Below, piece after piece: positions 35,618 through 45,338 of a stretch of 64,000 nt of DNA. The stretch lies in the NCBI RefSeq assembly GCF_047634355.1, contig NZ_JBLIAL010000012.1, one strand, 5' to 3'. This stretch comes from Porticoccus sp002341315 (lineage in GTDB: Bacteria > Pseudomonadota > Gammaproteobacteria > Pseudomonadales > Porticoccaceae). A program made the translations under genes and the position numbers. Position 1 is the stretch's first letter, and every line of letters begins with the position of its first letter. The notes beneath the pieces are model-generated. The model saw only the letters and a program-made list of their open reading frames with translations. It searched no databases and was not told where the DNA came from.

Positions 35618-36499
35618 ATGGCTGAACTAACGATTGGCATTGTCCAACACGCTTGCAGTGAAGACGTGGCCGAAAATCTGGAAAAGACCATGACCGGCAT
35701 CCGCGAGACAGCTGCTAACGGAGCCCAGCTGGTGGTATTGCAGGAGTTGCATCGCAGCCTGTATTTTTGCCAGCAGGAAGATACGGCCATGTTCGATCTG
35801 GCGGAAACCATCCCCGGCCCCACTACCGACCGGCTGGGCGCGCTGGCCAGAGAGCTGGGTGTTGTCATTGTCACATCGTTATTTGAGCGACGCGCGCCGG
35901 GTCTCTACCACAACACAGCAGTCGTGCTGGACAATGACGGCAGCATCGCCGGAATGTATCGCAAAATGCACATCCCCGATGACCCCGGTTACTATGAAAA
36001 ATTCTATTTCACCCCCGGCGATCTGGGCTTCAACCCGATCCCGACATCACTTGGCAAACTGGGTGTGCTGGTTTGCTGGGACCAATGGTTTCCGGAGGCC
36101 GCCCGGCTGATGGCAATGGCTGGCGCAGACCTGCTGATCTACCCGACGGCAATCGGCTGGAGTCCCGTGGATGATCATGCAGAACAGCAACGTCAGCGCG
36201 AGGCCTGGATAACCATTCAGCGCGCACACGCCGTCGCCAATGGCCTGCCAGTGATTAGTGTCAATCGTATTGGCCATGAAGCTGACCCGAAAGGCGGGCC
36301 CGGGGCACTGTTTTGGGGATCCAGCTTCGTCGCAGGGCCACAGGGAGAGATTATCTGGCAGGCAGAGAGTAGCAGGGAGGCGTTCTCAGTGACACAGATC
36401 GACCTGAGCCGCAGCGAGACTGTACGCAGAATATGGCCCTACCTGAGGGATCGCCGCATTGATCACTACAACCAGCTGACCAAACTGTATCGGGATTAA
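35618..36499 (+). CDS. aguB: N-carbamoylputrescine amidase
   Basis: 293 residues of the nitrilase family. The catalytic set is E43 (VLQELHRS), K (YRKMHIPDD) and C (VLVCWDQWFPE). It hydrolyses N-carbamoylputrescine to putrescine, carbon dioxide and ammonia. The ATG at 35618 has GAGGT nine bases before it, favouring it over the ATG at 35597. It follows aguA by 24 bases, so the two form a polyamine operon. Confidence 0.93.
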   Translation: MAELTIGIVQHACSEDVAENLEKTMTGIRETAANGAQLVVLQELHRSLYFCQQEDTAMFDLAETIPGPTTDRLGALARELGVVIVTSLFERRAPGLYHNTAVVLDNDGSIAGMYRKMHIPDDPGYYEKFYFTPGDLGFNPIPTSLGKLGVLVCWDQWFPEAARLMAMAGADLLIYPTAIGWSPVDDHAEQQRQREAWITIQRAHAVANGLPVISVNRIGHEADPKGGPGALFWGSSFVAGPQGEIIWQAESSREAFSVTQIDLSRSETVRRIWPYLRDRRIDHYNQLTKLYRD

Positions 36500-36915
36500 C
36501 GCAGCTCCATACCAACCAGCATATTCCTGCCCAACCGAGATAACACAACAGTACAAACCATCGACTAAAGTGAATTATCAGCGTCAATTGACCCGCCCGG
36601 TTCCCCAAAATCCGAAATGCAGAATTATAGTTCGGCAAGATCAGCACCAGACCGTCGGAGAACAAGAGCTCCCTCCGTTCTTATTTCGGGTTCGGGCTCA
36701 GCGGGCAGGTGATCAAACAGATCAGGCACCATAGCTCACTATTTTTATCATGGAATTTTCGAACGCTTTATCCAATACGGCAACTATCACAAACATGCCG
36801 GCGAACACCTTCAGCTGGCACAGGTTCAGGAGGTGAATGAAAGCCTGTTCGTGAATATCTATTCAAAAACACGTATATTCCCAAGTCTTTTTCATCCCCG
36901 ACTAAGGACATATTG
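36500..36915. other. intergenic gap, aguB to djlA
   Basis: 416 bases without a convincing gene. One open stretch (about 36713-36900, plus strand) codes for protein-like text (FERFIQYGNYHKHAGEHL) but has no start codon near its beginning and stops before djlA. It may be a gene remnant or chance. Confidence 0.5.
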
Positions 36916-37701
36916 ATGCTCTTTGCACTTATTGTTGGCGGCCTGATCGGCTACGCCTTTGGCAAACTTCCCGGCTTCCTCATTGGTGCTGCGATCGGTG
37001 CTTTCCTTTTTAACCTGATGAAAAGCCAGCTTATCGGCAAACTTCAGAAAATACAGTCCGGCTTCTTTGAATCTGTCTTTGCCGTCATGGGTGCGCTGTG
37101 CAAAGCAGACGGTGTGATATCCAGAGACGAGATACAAATGGCTGAAACCATGTTCGCGCGCTTCCGCCTGAATGAAGATCAGAAAGCCAAAGCCAGAGCT
37201 GCCTTCAACCGAGGCAAAGAACAGGACTTTGACTTGGACGCGGAGCTCAACCATTTCCTGCAGATCAGCGGTCGGCAACCGGCTTTACTGAAGATGTTTC
37301 TTCAGGTGCAGGTATCCGCCGTCGCCGCCGATGGAGTTATCCACCCTGCAGAACATGAAATGCTGGTTCAAACCGCCCGAATACTGGGACTGCCTGAAAG
37401 CCAGGTCGATCAGCTGGAAGCCATGTTGCGTGGAGCCCATACCGGACACACCGGCGCCGGCCCGGGGCAGCGCCCCACCACACAGCAGATTGATGATGCC
37501 TACAAGGTACTGGGTGTATCGCCCTCTGCCGACGATACCGAGATCAAGAAGGCGTTCCGCAAACTGATGAGTGAGAACCATCCCGACAAACTGGCCGGCA
37601 AGGGCCTGCCTGAGAGCATGCGCGAAATGGCGGAAGAACGAACCCAGGAAATCAGCCACGCCTATGACGTAATCAAGGATGTCCGCAAAAAAAGCGCCTG
37701 A
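36916..37701 (+). CDS. djlA: co-chaperone DjlA
   Basis: 261 residues. An N-terminal glycine-rich membrane segment (MLFALIVGGLIGYAFGKLPG) is followed by a TerB-like helical domain (about 55-180) and a C-terminal J-domain with the HPD motif (SENHPDKLAGKG), near residue 225. DjlA is a DnaK co-chaperone anchored in the inner membrane. The ATG at 36916 follows AGGA; the TTG one codon before is not needed. DnaK/DnaJ are encoded elsewhere in the window. Confidence 0.92.
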   Translation: MLFALIVGGLIGYAFGKLPGFLIGAAIGAFLFNLMKSQLIGKLQKIQSGFFESVFAVMGALCKADGVISRDEIQMAETMFARFRLNEDQKAKARAAFNRGKEQDFDLDAELNHFLQISGRQPALLKMFLQVQVSAVAADGVIHPAEHEMLVQTARILGLPESQVDQLEAMLRGAHTGHTGAGPGQRPTTQQIDDAYKVLGVSPSADDTEIKKAFRKLMSENHPDKLAGKGLPESMREMAEERTQEISHAYDVIKDVRKKSA

Positions 37702-38063
37702 AATAATCAGAACCATCGCGATATTTTGGCAGGGCAGTTGTCGTCTCTCTCAAACAACTAATCAGTACGCCTGTTTAGCAATCACAATAGCTTTTTCTGC
37801 AAAGCGATATATGAAAAGACGAAAATATCTCGGTAACTATCCGGCACAACCGGTTTGGAATGAAGTATATGAAGGATCATGATGTTTATACTTTTTGTGA
37901 GAACTTGCATCATTCAAGTATTTAAACCTTCTCTAATAATCAGTCTGTCCTCGATCTTACCTATCAATCCACCAGTATCGCTTAGCGTTCCTTCGAATCT
38001 ACAACCAGCATCGTTCCGATAATCAACGCCTTATTTCCTGTCTAGGCCGCCAAAAACCCCAAT
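37702..38063. other. intergenic gap, djlA to tRNA-Leu terminator
   Basis: About 360 bases of AT-richer sequence. I see no ribosome-site-backed gene, RNA gene or repeat in it. Confidence 0.6.
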
Positions 38064-38090
38064 AAAAAACCCGCAGTTACGCGGGTTTTT
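38064..38090 (-). terminator. terminator after tRNA-Leu
   Basis: CCCGC (38070-38074) pairs with GCGGG (38081-38085), loop AGTTAC, with six A on the left and five T on the right. It ends the tpiA-secG-tRNA-Leu transcript and could also stop plus-strand transcription from djlA. Confidence 0.88.
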
Positions 38091-38120
38091 GGATTCCGTC
38101 GGACTTAAACGGACTATAAA

Positions 38121-38205
38121 TGGTGCCCAAGGCCGGACTTGAACCGGCACGGCTTTCGCCACTACCCCCTCAAGATAGCGTGTCTACCAATTCCACCACT
38201 TGGGC
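38121..38205 (-). tRNA. tRNA-Leu (GAG)
   Basis: 85 bases with encoded CCA, acceptor GCCCAAG/CTTGGGC and the long variable arm of class II tRNAs. The anticodon loop TTGAGGG gives anticodon GAG, reading CUC/CUU. It follows secG by 20 bases, as leuU does in E. coli. Confidence 0.97.
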
Positions 38206-38225
38206 AAAACATTGCTTTAAGCTTC

Positions 38226-38615
38226 CTATTGCGCAGTGTCAGGCACAGGAATATCCGATACGGAACCGGTATCACCGCCCGGAGCAGCAGGAATCTCCTC
38301 ACCATCTTCCACATTGGGAACATCTGATTCCATCATCTGCTGGATAGCTTCCAGCTCTGGCAGAATCTTGTCACCCACTGCCACCTTATCTTTGGCGATC
38401 ACAGCCAGAGATACACTGGTAACAAAAAACAGGGTTGCCAGTATTGCGGTTACTTTGCTGAAGAAATTCCAGCCACCGGCACTGCCCAGGATGGTTTGCG
38501 AGGCACCGGCACCAAATGAGGCACCCGCCTCTGCGCCTTTTCCCTGCTGCAACAGAATCATGCCAATAATGGCAAGCGCCGTTAACAAATGAACGATCAG
38601 TATGATTTTTTCCAT
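38226..38615 (-). CDS. secG: preprotein translocase subunit SecG
   Basis: 129 residues: two membrane helices (about 3-22 and 52-72) separated by the conserved QQGKGAEAGASFGAGAS loop, then an acidic proline-rich tail. SecG is the accessory part of the SecYEG channel. It sits between tpiA and tRNA-Leu in the usual order, 13 bases after tpiA. Confidence 0.95.
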   Translation of the reverse strand: MEKIILIVHLLTALAIIGMILLQQGKGAEAGASFGAGASQTILGSAGGWNFFSKVTAILATLFFVTSVSLAVIAKDKVAVGDKILPELEAIQQMMESDVPNVEDGEEIPAAPGGDTGSVSDIPVPDTAQ

Positions 38616-38628
38616 TTACTCAATTCAG

Positions 38629-39369
38629 TCAATTCGCAACGCATGCTTTTTTACAAATCTCCCTGAATTCGCCTGAATCCAGAGAGGCCCCGCCGATCAG
38701 AGCGCCATCAACGTCTTGTTGTGCAAACAGCTCTGCAGCATTGGCAGCTTTAACACTGCCACCGTAAAGTATTCTTGTTTTCATCCCGGGTTCGCCCAAT
38801 TGCTGACGAATTTCCCGATGTATTTCCTGTGCCTGTTCCGCGGTAGCAGTTTTGCCAGTACCTATCGCCCAGACCGGTTCGTAGGCTATCACTCCATTGC
38901 ACACGGATTCCAGACCCGCTTGCTCCAATACTGCGTCTAATTGGGCCGCAATCACCGCCAGGGTCTTTCCGGACGCCCTCTGCTCGAGGGTTTCGCCGAC
39001 ACATAGCACCGGAATCAGACCGCTGCGCTGGCTGGCAACAAACTTCTCCGCTACCTGCCTGTCCTTCTCTCCGAACAGACTGCGACGTTCAGAATGACCA
39101 ACGAGCACATAGCGACACCCGATATCCAGCAACATGTCTGCTGCAACTTCACCGGTATAGGCACCAGCCTGATACTCGGAAACATTCTGGGCGCCCACGT
39201 CGATACCGGAACCACAGAGTGTAGATACCACTTGTGGGAGATAAACATAAGGTGGGAAAACGGCCACTTCAGCTGTTGTGCTAATCCCCGACAACCCGTC
39301 CAGAAGAAGGTCAATCGCTTCACGACTGCCATTCATTTTCCAGTTGCCTGCCACCAATGGACGTCGCAT
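38629..39369 (-). CDS. tpiA: triosephosphate isomerase
   Basis: 246 residues of the TIM barrel. Active-site residues are K (GNWKMNG), H (GHSERR) and E (AYEPVWAIGTG). It interconverts dihydroxyacetone phosphate and glyceraldehyde 3-phosphate in glycolysis. It is 161 bases downstream of glmM and runs into secG. Confidence 0.98.
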   Translation of the reverse strand: MRRPLVAGNWKMNGSREAIDLLLDGLSGISTTAEVAVFPPYVYLPQVVSTLCGSGIDVGAQNVSEYQAGAYTGEVAADMLLDIGCRYVLVGHSERRSLFGEKDRQVAEKFVASQRSGLIPVLCVGETLEQRASGKTLAVIAAQLDAVLEQAGLESVCNGVIAYEPVWAIGTGKTATAEQAQEIHREIRQQLGEPGMKTRILYGGSVKAANAAELFAQQDVDGALIGGASLDSGEFREICKKACVAN

Positions 39370-39530
39370 GTTAGGGTTTTCCCGACCCTGAAAAGGGGCG
39401 CAATCTTAGCGGAGTTGCGGAAAACATACAACCAGTCAGCACGGCTAAATACCGGCCCTGGATACACATGGACCGCACCGGGTATCGCACCATGGATCGG
39501 AGTGGATCAATCGCTCTTTCGCGCAGCAAA

Positions 39531-40871
39531 CTAGCCAATTTCTTTTTCAACCACGGCGGCAATTTGTTTAACCAGTATATCTACCTGCTGATTGTCCTCT
39601 CCCTCGACCATCACCCTCACCAGAGGCTCGGTTCCAGAGGGACGGAGCAACACACGGCCTCGTTCTGCCAACTCTGACTCCGCAGCCCCCACAGCTTGCT
39701 GAATGGCGGGAAAATCCTCCAGATTAAATTTCTGCTTGATTCGCACATTGATCATTTTCTGGGGGTACTTTTGCATACCTTTTTTGAGTGCATTCAGAGG
39801 CGTATCTGTATCGCGCATTGCATGCAATACCTGCAGGGCCGCCACTACCCCATCGCCGGTAGTGGTGAGATCACTGCAGATAATGTGACCCGAGCTCTCC
39901 CCCCCCAACTGCCATTTGCGCTCACGCATTGCCTCAATGACATAACGATCACCCACGTTGGCACGATAAAACGGTATACCGAGCTCCTTGAGTGAAAGCT
40001 CCATGCCCAGGTTACTCATCAAGGTTCCGGCAACACCGCTACATTCGCCGCGCTGGTGACGATGTTTTGCAATCACAAAAAGCAATTCATCGCCATCCAC
40101 CATATGCCCCTTGTGATCCACAAACATCACCCGGTCGCCATCGCCATCAAACGCAATGCCCATATCGGCCTTCTCGCGGATAACGGCATCCTGTAGCAGG
40201 GCGGGGCGAGTGGAACCACAGTCCTCATTGATATTAAAACCATCCGGATCCACCGCCATCTCTACAACTTCTGCGCCCAGCTCCCTGAACACATTGGGCC
40301 CGGTGTGGTAGGTGGCGCCATTGGCGCAGTCCACAACAATCTTTAAACCCTGAAAATCACTGCCTGATGGCAGGGTGCCTTTGCAGAACTCGATATAGCG
40401 ACCCACTGCATCGGGAACCCGGTGTGCCTTGCCTAATTTAAGGGAGTCCTCGGTCACTAGTGGCTTGTCCATATAGCTTTCAATGGCCAGCTCCACTTCA
40501 TCGGGCAACTTGAAACCATCACCGCCAAAAAACTTTATCCCGTTATCGTAGTAAGGATTGTGGGATGCACTGATGACAATCCCTGCCTGGGCCCGAAAAG
40601 TCCGGGTCAAATAGGCAATGGCGGGGGTTGGCATCGGGCCTAACAGGGCCACATCGACGCCGGCAGCAATCAGCCCTGCCTGCAGTGCGGACTCAAACAT
40701 ATAACCCGATACCCGGGTATCTTTACCCATAACGATCAGTTTTCGCCCACCGGACTGAGAACTGAAAACTTTGCCTGCAGCCCAACCCAGTTTGAGCACA
40801 AAATCTGCTGTGATCGGATGCACACCAACGCGCCCGCGAATACCATCTGTACCAAAATACATTCTTGCCAT
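39531..40871 (-). CDS. glmM: phosphoglucosamine mutase
   Basis: 446 residues. The phosphoserine loop is ISASHNPYYDNGIKF and the metal loop is FDGDGDR. The C-terminal ligand loop is RPSGTEPLVRVM. GlmM makes glucosamine 1-phosphate for UDP-GlcNAc, used in wall and LPS synthesis. Three bases separate it from folP, as in the ftsH-folP-glmM order of many gammaproteobacteria. Confidence 0.98.
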   Translation of the reverse strand: MARMYFGTDGIRGRVGVHPITADFVLKLGWAAGKVFSSQSGGRKLIVMGKDTRVSGYMFESALQAGLIAAGVDVALLGPMPTPAIAYLTRTFRAQAGIVISASHNPYYDNGIKFFGGDGFKLPDEVELAIESYMDKPLVTEDSLKLGKAHRVPDAVGRYIEFCKGTLPSGSDFQGLKIVVDCANGATYHTGPNVFRELGAEVVEMAVDPDGFNINEDCGSTRPALLQDAVIREKADMGIAFDGDGDRVMFVDHKGHMVDGDELLFVIAKHRHQRGECSGVAGTLMSNLGMELSLKELGIPFYRANVGDRYVIEAMRERKWQLGGESSGHIICSDLTTTGDGVVAALQVLHAMRDTDTPLNALKKGMQKYPQKMINVRIKQKFNLEDFPAIQQAVGAAESELAERGRVLLRPSGTEPLVRVMVEGEDNQQVDILVKQIAAVVEKEIG

Positions 40872-40874
40872 GTT

Positions 40875-41714
40875 TTATCCCTCAACAGCTTGCAATATTT
40901 TAAGTGCGTCGGCGGTCGCCGATATATCATGTACCCGCAGTACTTTTACACCTCGCTGGATTGCCAACATGCCGAGCGCAATACTGCCCACCATGCGCTC
41001 TTCTACCGGCTTGTCCAGAATAGCCCCGACCAACGATTTTCGGGAAACCCCCACGAGCACCGGAAATCCCAGACCCACCAACTCCGGCAAAGACCTGAAC
41101 AATAGCAAATTGTGTTGCAGGGTTTTACCGAACCCAAAGCCCGGGTCAATCAGAATCCTGCTTCGAGGAATACCCGCCGCCTCACAGGCGGCAACCCTCT
41201 CCAGTAAAAACGTCTTTACGTCGGCTGCTATGTCCACATATCCGGGATTCAGCTGCATATGTTGTGGTTCCCCCAGCATATGCATCAGACAGACTGGCAG
41301 CCCACTGGCGGCGGCAGCAGTCAACGCTCCGGGGCGTCGAAGTGCGCGAACATCATTGATCATTGAGGCACCGGCACGAGCCGCTTCACCAATGACAGCG
41401 GGCGTACTGGTGTCGACTGAAACAGGCACATCGAACCGACTGACTATCGCTTCAACCACTGGCAGAACACGCGCCAACTCTTCTTCAGGTGAAACCGGTT
41501 CGGCACCGGGTCGAGTGGACTCCCCCCCTACGTCAATCAGGTGAGCCCCTTCTGAAAGCATTAAATCAACACGGTTGAGAACCCGGGAGAGATCGGGCTG
41601 GCGATTGCCAGTATAAAACGCGCCGCCATCGGAAAACGAATCCGGTGTGATATTCAATACCGCCATGATTTTCGGTAGAGAAAAATCCATGAACGAATGA
41701 GTGAGATCTGTCAT
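40875..41714 (-). CDS. folP: dihydropteroate synthase
   Basis: 279 residues of the DHPS barrel: IMAVLNITPDSFSDGG, LIDVGGESTRPGAEPV, then DPGFGFGKTLQHN and the C-terminal VLRVHDISATADAL. It joins dihydropterin pyrophosphate to p-aminobenzoate and is the sulfonamide target. It lies about 110 bases after ftsH. Confidence 0.97.
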   Translation of the reverse strand: MTDLTHSFMDFSLPKIMAVLNITPDSFSDGGAFYTGNRQPDLSRVLNRVDLMLSEGAHLIDVGGESTRPGAEPVSPEEELARVLPVVEAIVSRFDVPVSVDTSTPAVIGEAARAGASMINDVRALRRPGALTAAAASGLPVCLMHMLGEPQHMQLNPGYVDIAADVKTFLLERVAACEAAGIPRSRILIDPGFGFGKTLQHNLLLFRSLPELVGLGFPVLVGVSRKSLVGAILDKPVEERMVGSIALGMLAIQRGVKVLRVHDISATADALKILQAVEG

Positions 41715-41824
41715 GCAACCTTACTCATCAACAGAGGAAAGGAAAGAATCAGGATACCTTGCCACCGACTCAAAAAATGTGATTGTACAGCCCCCGGCCC
41801 ATTAAGGACGGGGGTGTCGGACCA

Positions 41825-43741
41825 TCAATGTTCTTCGGCTGGACCTCCGACGACTCCAGGTTTACCGGAATCATCCGCGGGCGGCGTATCACCGGGAGCA
41901 GGTTTGCCACCAAAATCGTCGTCACGCCAGTCATGGGGTGGGCGAACCGGTTTGCGAGCCATGAGGTCATCGACCTGCTCCACGTCAATCGTTTCATATT
42001 CCATCAGGGCGTCTTTCATGGCATGCAGCACATCAATGTTGTCTTCGAGGATTTTTTTCGCACGCTCATAGCAATTATCGAGCACGTGACGCACCTCAAC
42101 ATCAATCTCACGGGCAGTCTCTTCCGAGTAGGTTGTATTGCCAGCACCCGGAATCTGCGACTCCTCCGTGCCATACAAAACCGGCCCCATCTTGTCGGAC
42201 AAACCCCAGCGTACCACCATATTACGGGCCATCTGGGTAGCCCGTTCGATATCGTTCGATGCACCGGTAGTCACACCGTCAGCCCCGTGGACAAGCTGTT
42301 CAGCGATACGGCCACCAAAGAGACTGCAAAGCTGACTTTCCAACTGACGGCGACTCATACTGTATTTGTCTTCTTCCGGCAGAAACTGGGTGACACCGAG
42401 CGCTCGACCGCGGGGGATAATACTGACCTTATGGATCGGATCGTGTTCGGGCATCATACGCCCGACAATGGCATGACCCGCCTCATGATAGGCCGTATTT
42501 TCTTTCTCCTTCTCAGACATGACCATGGAGCGCCGCTCGGCACCCATCATGATCTTGTCACGGGCTTTCTCGAATTCTTCCATGGTCACTGTGCGCTTGT
42601 TGGCGCGTGCTGCAAACAATGATGCCTCGTTGACAAGATTGGCGAGATCTGCCCCCGAAAAACCGGGAGTACCTCTGGCCACAATGCCCAGATCAGCGCG
42701 TTCGTCCAAAGGAACTTTGCGGCCATGCACTTTGAGAATCTGCTCACGACCACGGATATCGGGCAAGCTTACATAGACTTGGCGGTCAAAACGACCGGGG
42801 CGCAACAGTGCTTTATCCAGCACATCGGGCCGGTTAGTGGCGGCTATGACGATAACGCCTTCGTTGCCTTCAAAGCCATCCATTTCAACCAGCAGTTGGT
42901 TGAGAGTCTGTTCACGCTCATCGTTACCACCGCCATAACCACCACCGCGGTGACGACCAACGGCATCAATCTCATCAATAAAAATAATACAGGGCGACTG
43001 CTTCTTGGCCTGCTCGAACATATCACGCACCCGCGAAGCACCCACCCCGACAAACATTTCGACAAAATCAGAGCCCGAGATGGAAAAGAACGGTACTTTC
43101 GCCTCACCGGCAATCGCCTTGGCCAGCAATGTCTTACCCGTTCCCGGCGGGCCAACCATCAAAACACCCTGGGGAATACGGCCACCAAGACGCTGGAAAC
43201 GGGACGGATCACGGAGAAAGTCCACCAGTTCGTGCACATCTTCTTTGGCTTCATCCACACCGGCCACATCGGCAAATGTGGTTTTAATCTGATCCTCACC
43301 CAGCAGACGTGCCTTACTCTTGCCGAAAGCCATCGGGCCACCACGACCAGCAGCACCACCCTGCATCTGACGCATGAAAAACATGAAAATAGCGAGAATC
43401 AAAAGAATCGGGAAGGACGCTACCAGCAACTGCACCCAGAGGCTCTGTTTTTCGGGCTCGCGACCCTCAACACTGACATTGTTATTGAGCAGGTCGCCCA
43501 TCAAACCCGAGTCGGGAACATTGGGACGTATCGTTTTGAAGGCGCTGCCATCAGCACGTTTGCCTTCGATCGTCAGACCCTCCATGACGACACTACTGAC
43601 ACGACCGGATTGCACCTCCTCAATAAAAGCAGAGTAATTGATGCTGTCTTCTTTAGGGGGTGGATTGAAATTCTGGAACACCGACAATAACACTGCCGCA
43701 ATGATCAACCACAATACAAGATTCTTTGCCATGTCGTTCAA
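41825..43741 (-). CDS. ftsH: ATP-dependent membrane zinc protease FtsH
   Basis: 638 residues: two membrane helices (about 8-25 and 105-125), an AAA+ module (Walker A GPPGTGKT, Walker B CIIFIDEIDA) and the protease motif HEAGH. FtsH degrades misfolded membrane proteins and regulators such as sigma-32 and LpxC. A GAGGA lies seven bases before a TTG at 43741 (MNDMAKN), and would be too far from the ATG at 43732. E. coli ftsH also has a form starting three residues before MAKN. Confidence 0.97.
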   Translation of the reverse strand: MNDMAKNLVLWLIIAAVLLSVFQNFNPPPKEDSINYSAFIEEVQSGRVSSVVMEGLTIEGKRADGSAFKTIRPNVPDSGLMGDLLNNNVSVEGREPEKQSLWVQLLVASFPILLILAIFMFFMRQMQGGAAGRGGPMAFGKSKARLLGEDQIKTTFADVAGVDEAKEDVHELVDFLRDPSRFQRLGGRIPQGVLMVGPPGTGKTLLAKAIAGEAKVPFFSISGSDFVEMFVGVGASRVRDMFEQAKKQSPCIIFIDEIDAVGRHRGGGYGGGNDEREQTLNQLLVEMDGFEGNEGVIVIAATNRPDVLDKALLRPGRFDRQVYVSLPDIRGREQILKVHGRKVPLDERADLGIVARGTPGFSGADLANLVNEASLFAARANKRTVTMEEFEKARDKIMMGAERRSMVMSEKEKENTAYHEAGHAIVGRMMPEHDPIHKVSIIPRGRALGVTQFLPEEDKYSMSRRQLESQLCSLFGGRIAEQLVHGADGVTTGASNDIERATQMARNMVVRWGLSDKMGPVLYGTEESQIPGAGNTTYSEETAREIDVEVRHVLDNCYERAKKILEDNIDVLHAMKDALMEYETIDVEQVDDLMARKPVRPPHDWRDDDFGGKPAPGDTPPADDSGKPGVVGGPAEEH

Positions 43742-43774
43742 CTGAACTTCCTCATTTTAGCGCCACCGCGTTCT

Positions 43775-43804
43775 ATTCTAACGGCCATTTGAGCGCAGTG
43801 GTAA
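43775..43804 (-). promoter_or_regulatory. candidate promoter for ftsH-folP-glmM
   Basis: TTACCA, 18 bases, TAGAAT on the minus strand in the short gap between rlmE and ftsH. The -35 is imperfect. No sigma-32-type sequence was seen here. Confidence 0.4.
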
Positions 43805-43839
43805 CCGGGATGGGAGGAGCCCATACCGGCTGATATTGT

Positions 43840-44466
43840 TTAGTCCGAGACCTTAAGCCCGCGGGCAACCAGATAAACTTCACGGGATCGGGAGCGGGAC
43901 GCATCGGGTTTTCGTGTAACAACCTGCTGGAAACGCCGTTTTGTATCGCGCAAAAAGTCATCGAAACCTTCGCCGTGAAATACTTTGGCAACAAAAACCC
44001 CTTCAGGTTTCAATATTTGACAGGCCAATTCAAGCGCCAACTCTATCAGATACATTGCCCTAGGTTGATCAACAGCCTTCATACCACTCATATTGGGGGC
44101 CATATCCGAAATTACAAGGTCGGTCTGTTGACCCTCCAGCAACTCCAGAATTTCATCGAGTACGGATTCTTCGGTAAAATCCCCCTCGACGAAGTCGACG
44201 CCGGCTATACTGTCCATAGGCAGAATATCCGAGGCAACAACACGACCCTTGTCACCGACCAGCGCCACAGCCACCTGAGACCAACCGCCAGGAGCGGCAC
44301 CCAGATCAACCACGGTCATCCCGGGCTTAAACAAACGATCTTTTTTGTGTAACTCCAGCAGTTTATAGCTGGCGCGCGAACGATAGCCATCTTGCTGGGC
44401 ACGTTTTACATAGTGATCGCTATTGTGTTCCTGCAACCAGCGCTGGCTGCTTTTTGACCGGCCCAT
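43840..44466 (-). CDS. rlmE: 23S rRNA (uridine-2'-O)-methyltransferase
   Basis: 208 residues with the SAM motif VDLGAAPGGWSQVA and the K-D-K-E catalytic set typical of RlmE (FtsJ). It methylates U2552 of 23S rRNA in late 50S assembly. It diverges from yhbY, with the two starts about 56 bases apart, and lies upstream of ftsH, as in E. coli. Confidence 0.97.
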   Translation of the reverse strand: MGRSKSSQRWLQEHNSDHYVKRAQQDGYRSRASYKLLELHKKDRLFKPGMTVVDLGAAPGGWSQVAVALVGDKGRVVASDILPMDSIAGVDFVEGDFTEESVLDEILELLEGQQTDLVISDMAPNMSGMKAVDQPRAMYLIELALELACQILKPEGVFVAKVFHGEGFDDFLRDTKRRFQQVVTRKPDASRSRSREVYLVARGLKVSD

Positions 44467-44522
44467 ATCAACCTGTTATCAGTTCGGCTAGAATACGCGC
44501 CGTTTTAGAGGACAACCATTCT

Positions 44523-44843
44523 ATGACAATTTCCAATGAGGATAAAAAGCATCTGCGACGCCTGGGCCACAAACTCAACCCGGTGGTCACCGTTGCCGCA
44601 AAAGGCCTCACCGAGTCAGTTATCGCAGAAATTGACCGCGCACTCAATGACCATGAGCTCATCAAAGTGAAACTTTCTGTGGACGACCGCGAGGTAAAGC
44701 AGACGATCATTGAAACCCTAACGGATACGCTGGGGGCAGAGGTGGTTCAAACCATTGGGCATATTGTGCTCCTGCTGAGAAGAGCAGAACATCCCAATCG
44801 GCATTTATCCAATCTGTTGCGGTCGCCTTCGGCCCGGCAGTGA
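44523..44843 (+). CDS. yhbY: YhbY family RNA-binding protein
   Basis: 106 residues of a CRM domain: KKHLRRLGHKLNPVVTVAAKGLTE, the GxxG-like loop, then VQTIGHIVLLLRRAE. YhbY associates with pre-50S ribosomes. The ATG at 44523 is the family start; the longer open frame upstream overlaps rlmE's start and is not used. It converges with greA. Confidence 0.94.
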   Translation: MTISNEDKKHLRRLGHKLNPVVTVAAKGLTESVIAEIDRALNDHELIKVKLSVDDREVKQTIIETLTDTLGAEVVQTIGHIVLLLRRAEHPNRHLSNLLRSPSARQ

Positions 44844-44853
44844 GCATTGCGGC

Positions 44854-44876
44854 GTTCGGCATCAGGTATGCCGAAC
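44854..44876. terminator. hairpin at the greA/yhbY convergence
   Basis: GTTCGGCAT and ATGCCGAAC form a perfect 9-bp stem (loop CAGGT), overlapping the last greA codons. There is no U-run, so any termination role is weak. Confidence 0.4.
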
Positions 44877-45338
44877 ATCGTCGAGCTCATATTCCACATC
44901 ACCGGCCGGTGTTTTAACGACCACAATGTCACCAACTTCCTTGCCTATCATGGCGCGGACGATCGGTGACTGGTAGGAAATCATGTTCAATTTTACGTCC
45001 GATTCGTCATCGCCAACAATCTTGTAGGTCACGCGCTCCTCGGTCTCCAGGTTGATCAGATCCACAGTGCAGCCAAAAATCACTTTATCGCCCTGCGGAA
45101 TCTTCTTGATATCAATAATCTGGGCGTTGCTCAGCTTGCTCTCTATTTCCTGTATGCGCCCCTCGGCAAAACTCTGCTGTTCACGGGCGGCATGATATTC
45201 TGCATTTTCCTTCAAATCACCGTGTGCACGGGCCTCCGCGATGGCCGCAACAATCCGGGGACGCTCTACTTTTTTCAGGTTATCCAGTTCCTGGCGAAGT
45301 TTTGCCGCGCCTTCAACTGTCATGGGTATCTTTTGCAT
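44862..45338 (-). CDS. greA: transcription elongation factor GreA
   Basis: 158 residues: a coiled-coil N-terminus (about 8-75, including LRQELDNLKKVERP) and a C-terminal FKBP-like part (SYQSPIVRAMIGKEVGDIVVVKTPAG). GreA stimulates transcript cleavage in backtracked RNA polymerase. Its ATG shares one base with the carB stop (TAATG), so it is coupled to carAB. Confidence 0.97.
   Translation of the reverse strand: MQKIPMTVEGAAKLRQELDNLKKVERPRIVAAIAEARAHGDLKENAEYHAAREQQSFAEGRIQEIESKLSNAQIIDIKKIPQGDKVIFGCTVDLINLETEERVTYKIVGDDESDVKLNMISYQSPIVRAMIGKEVGDIVVVKTPAGDVEYELDDVRHT

Noticed and set aside
36713..36900. An open frame with protein-like text between aguB and djlA
   Set aside because: It has no start codon near its beginning and no matching upstream half, so a working gene is not supported. 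A remnant remains possible.
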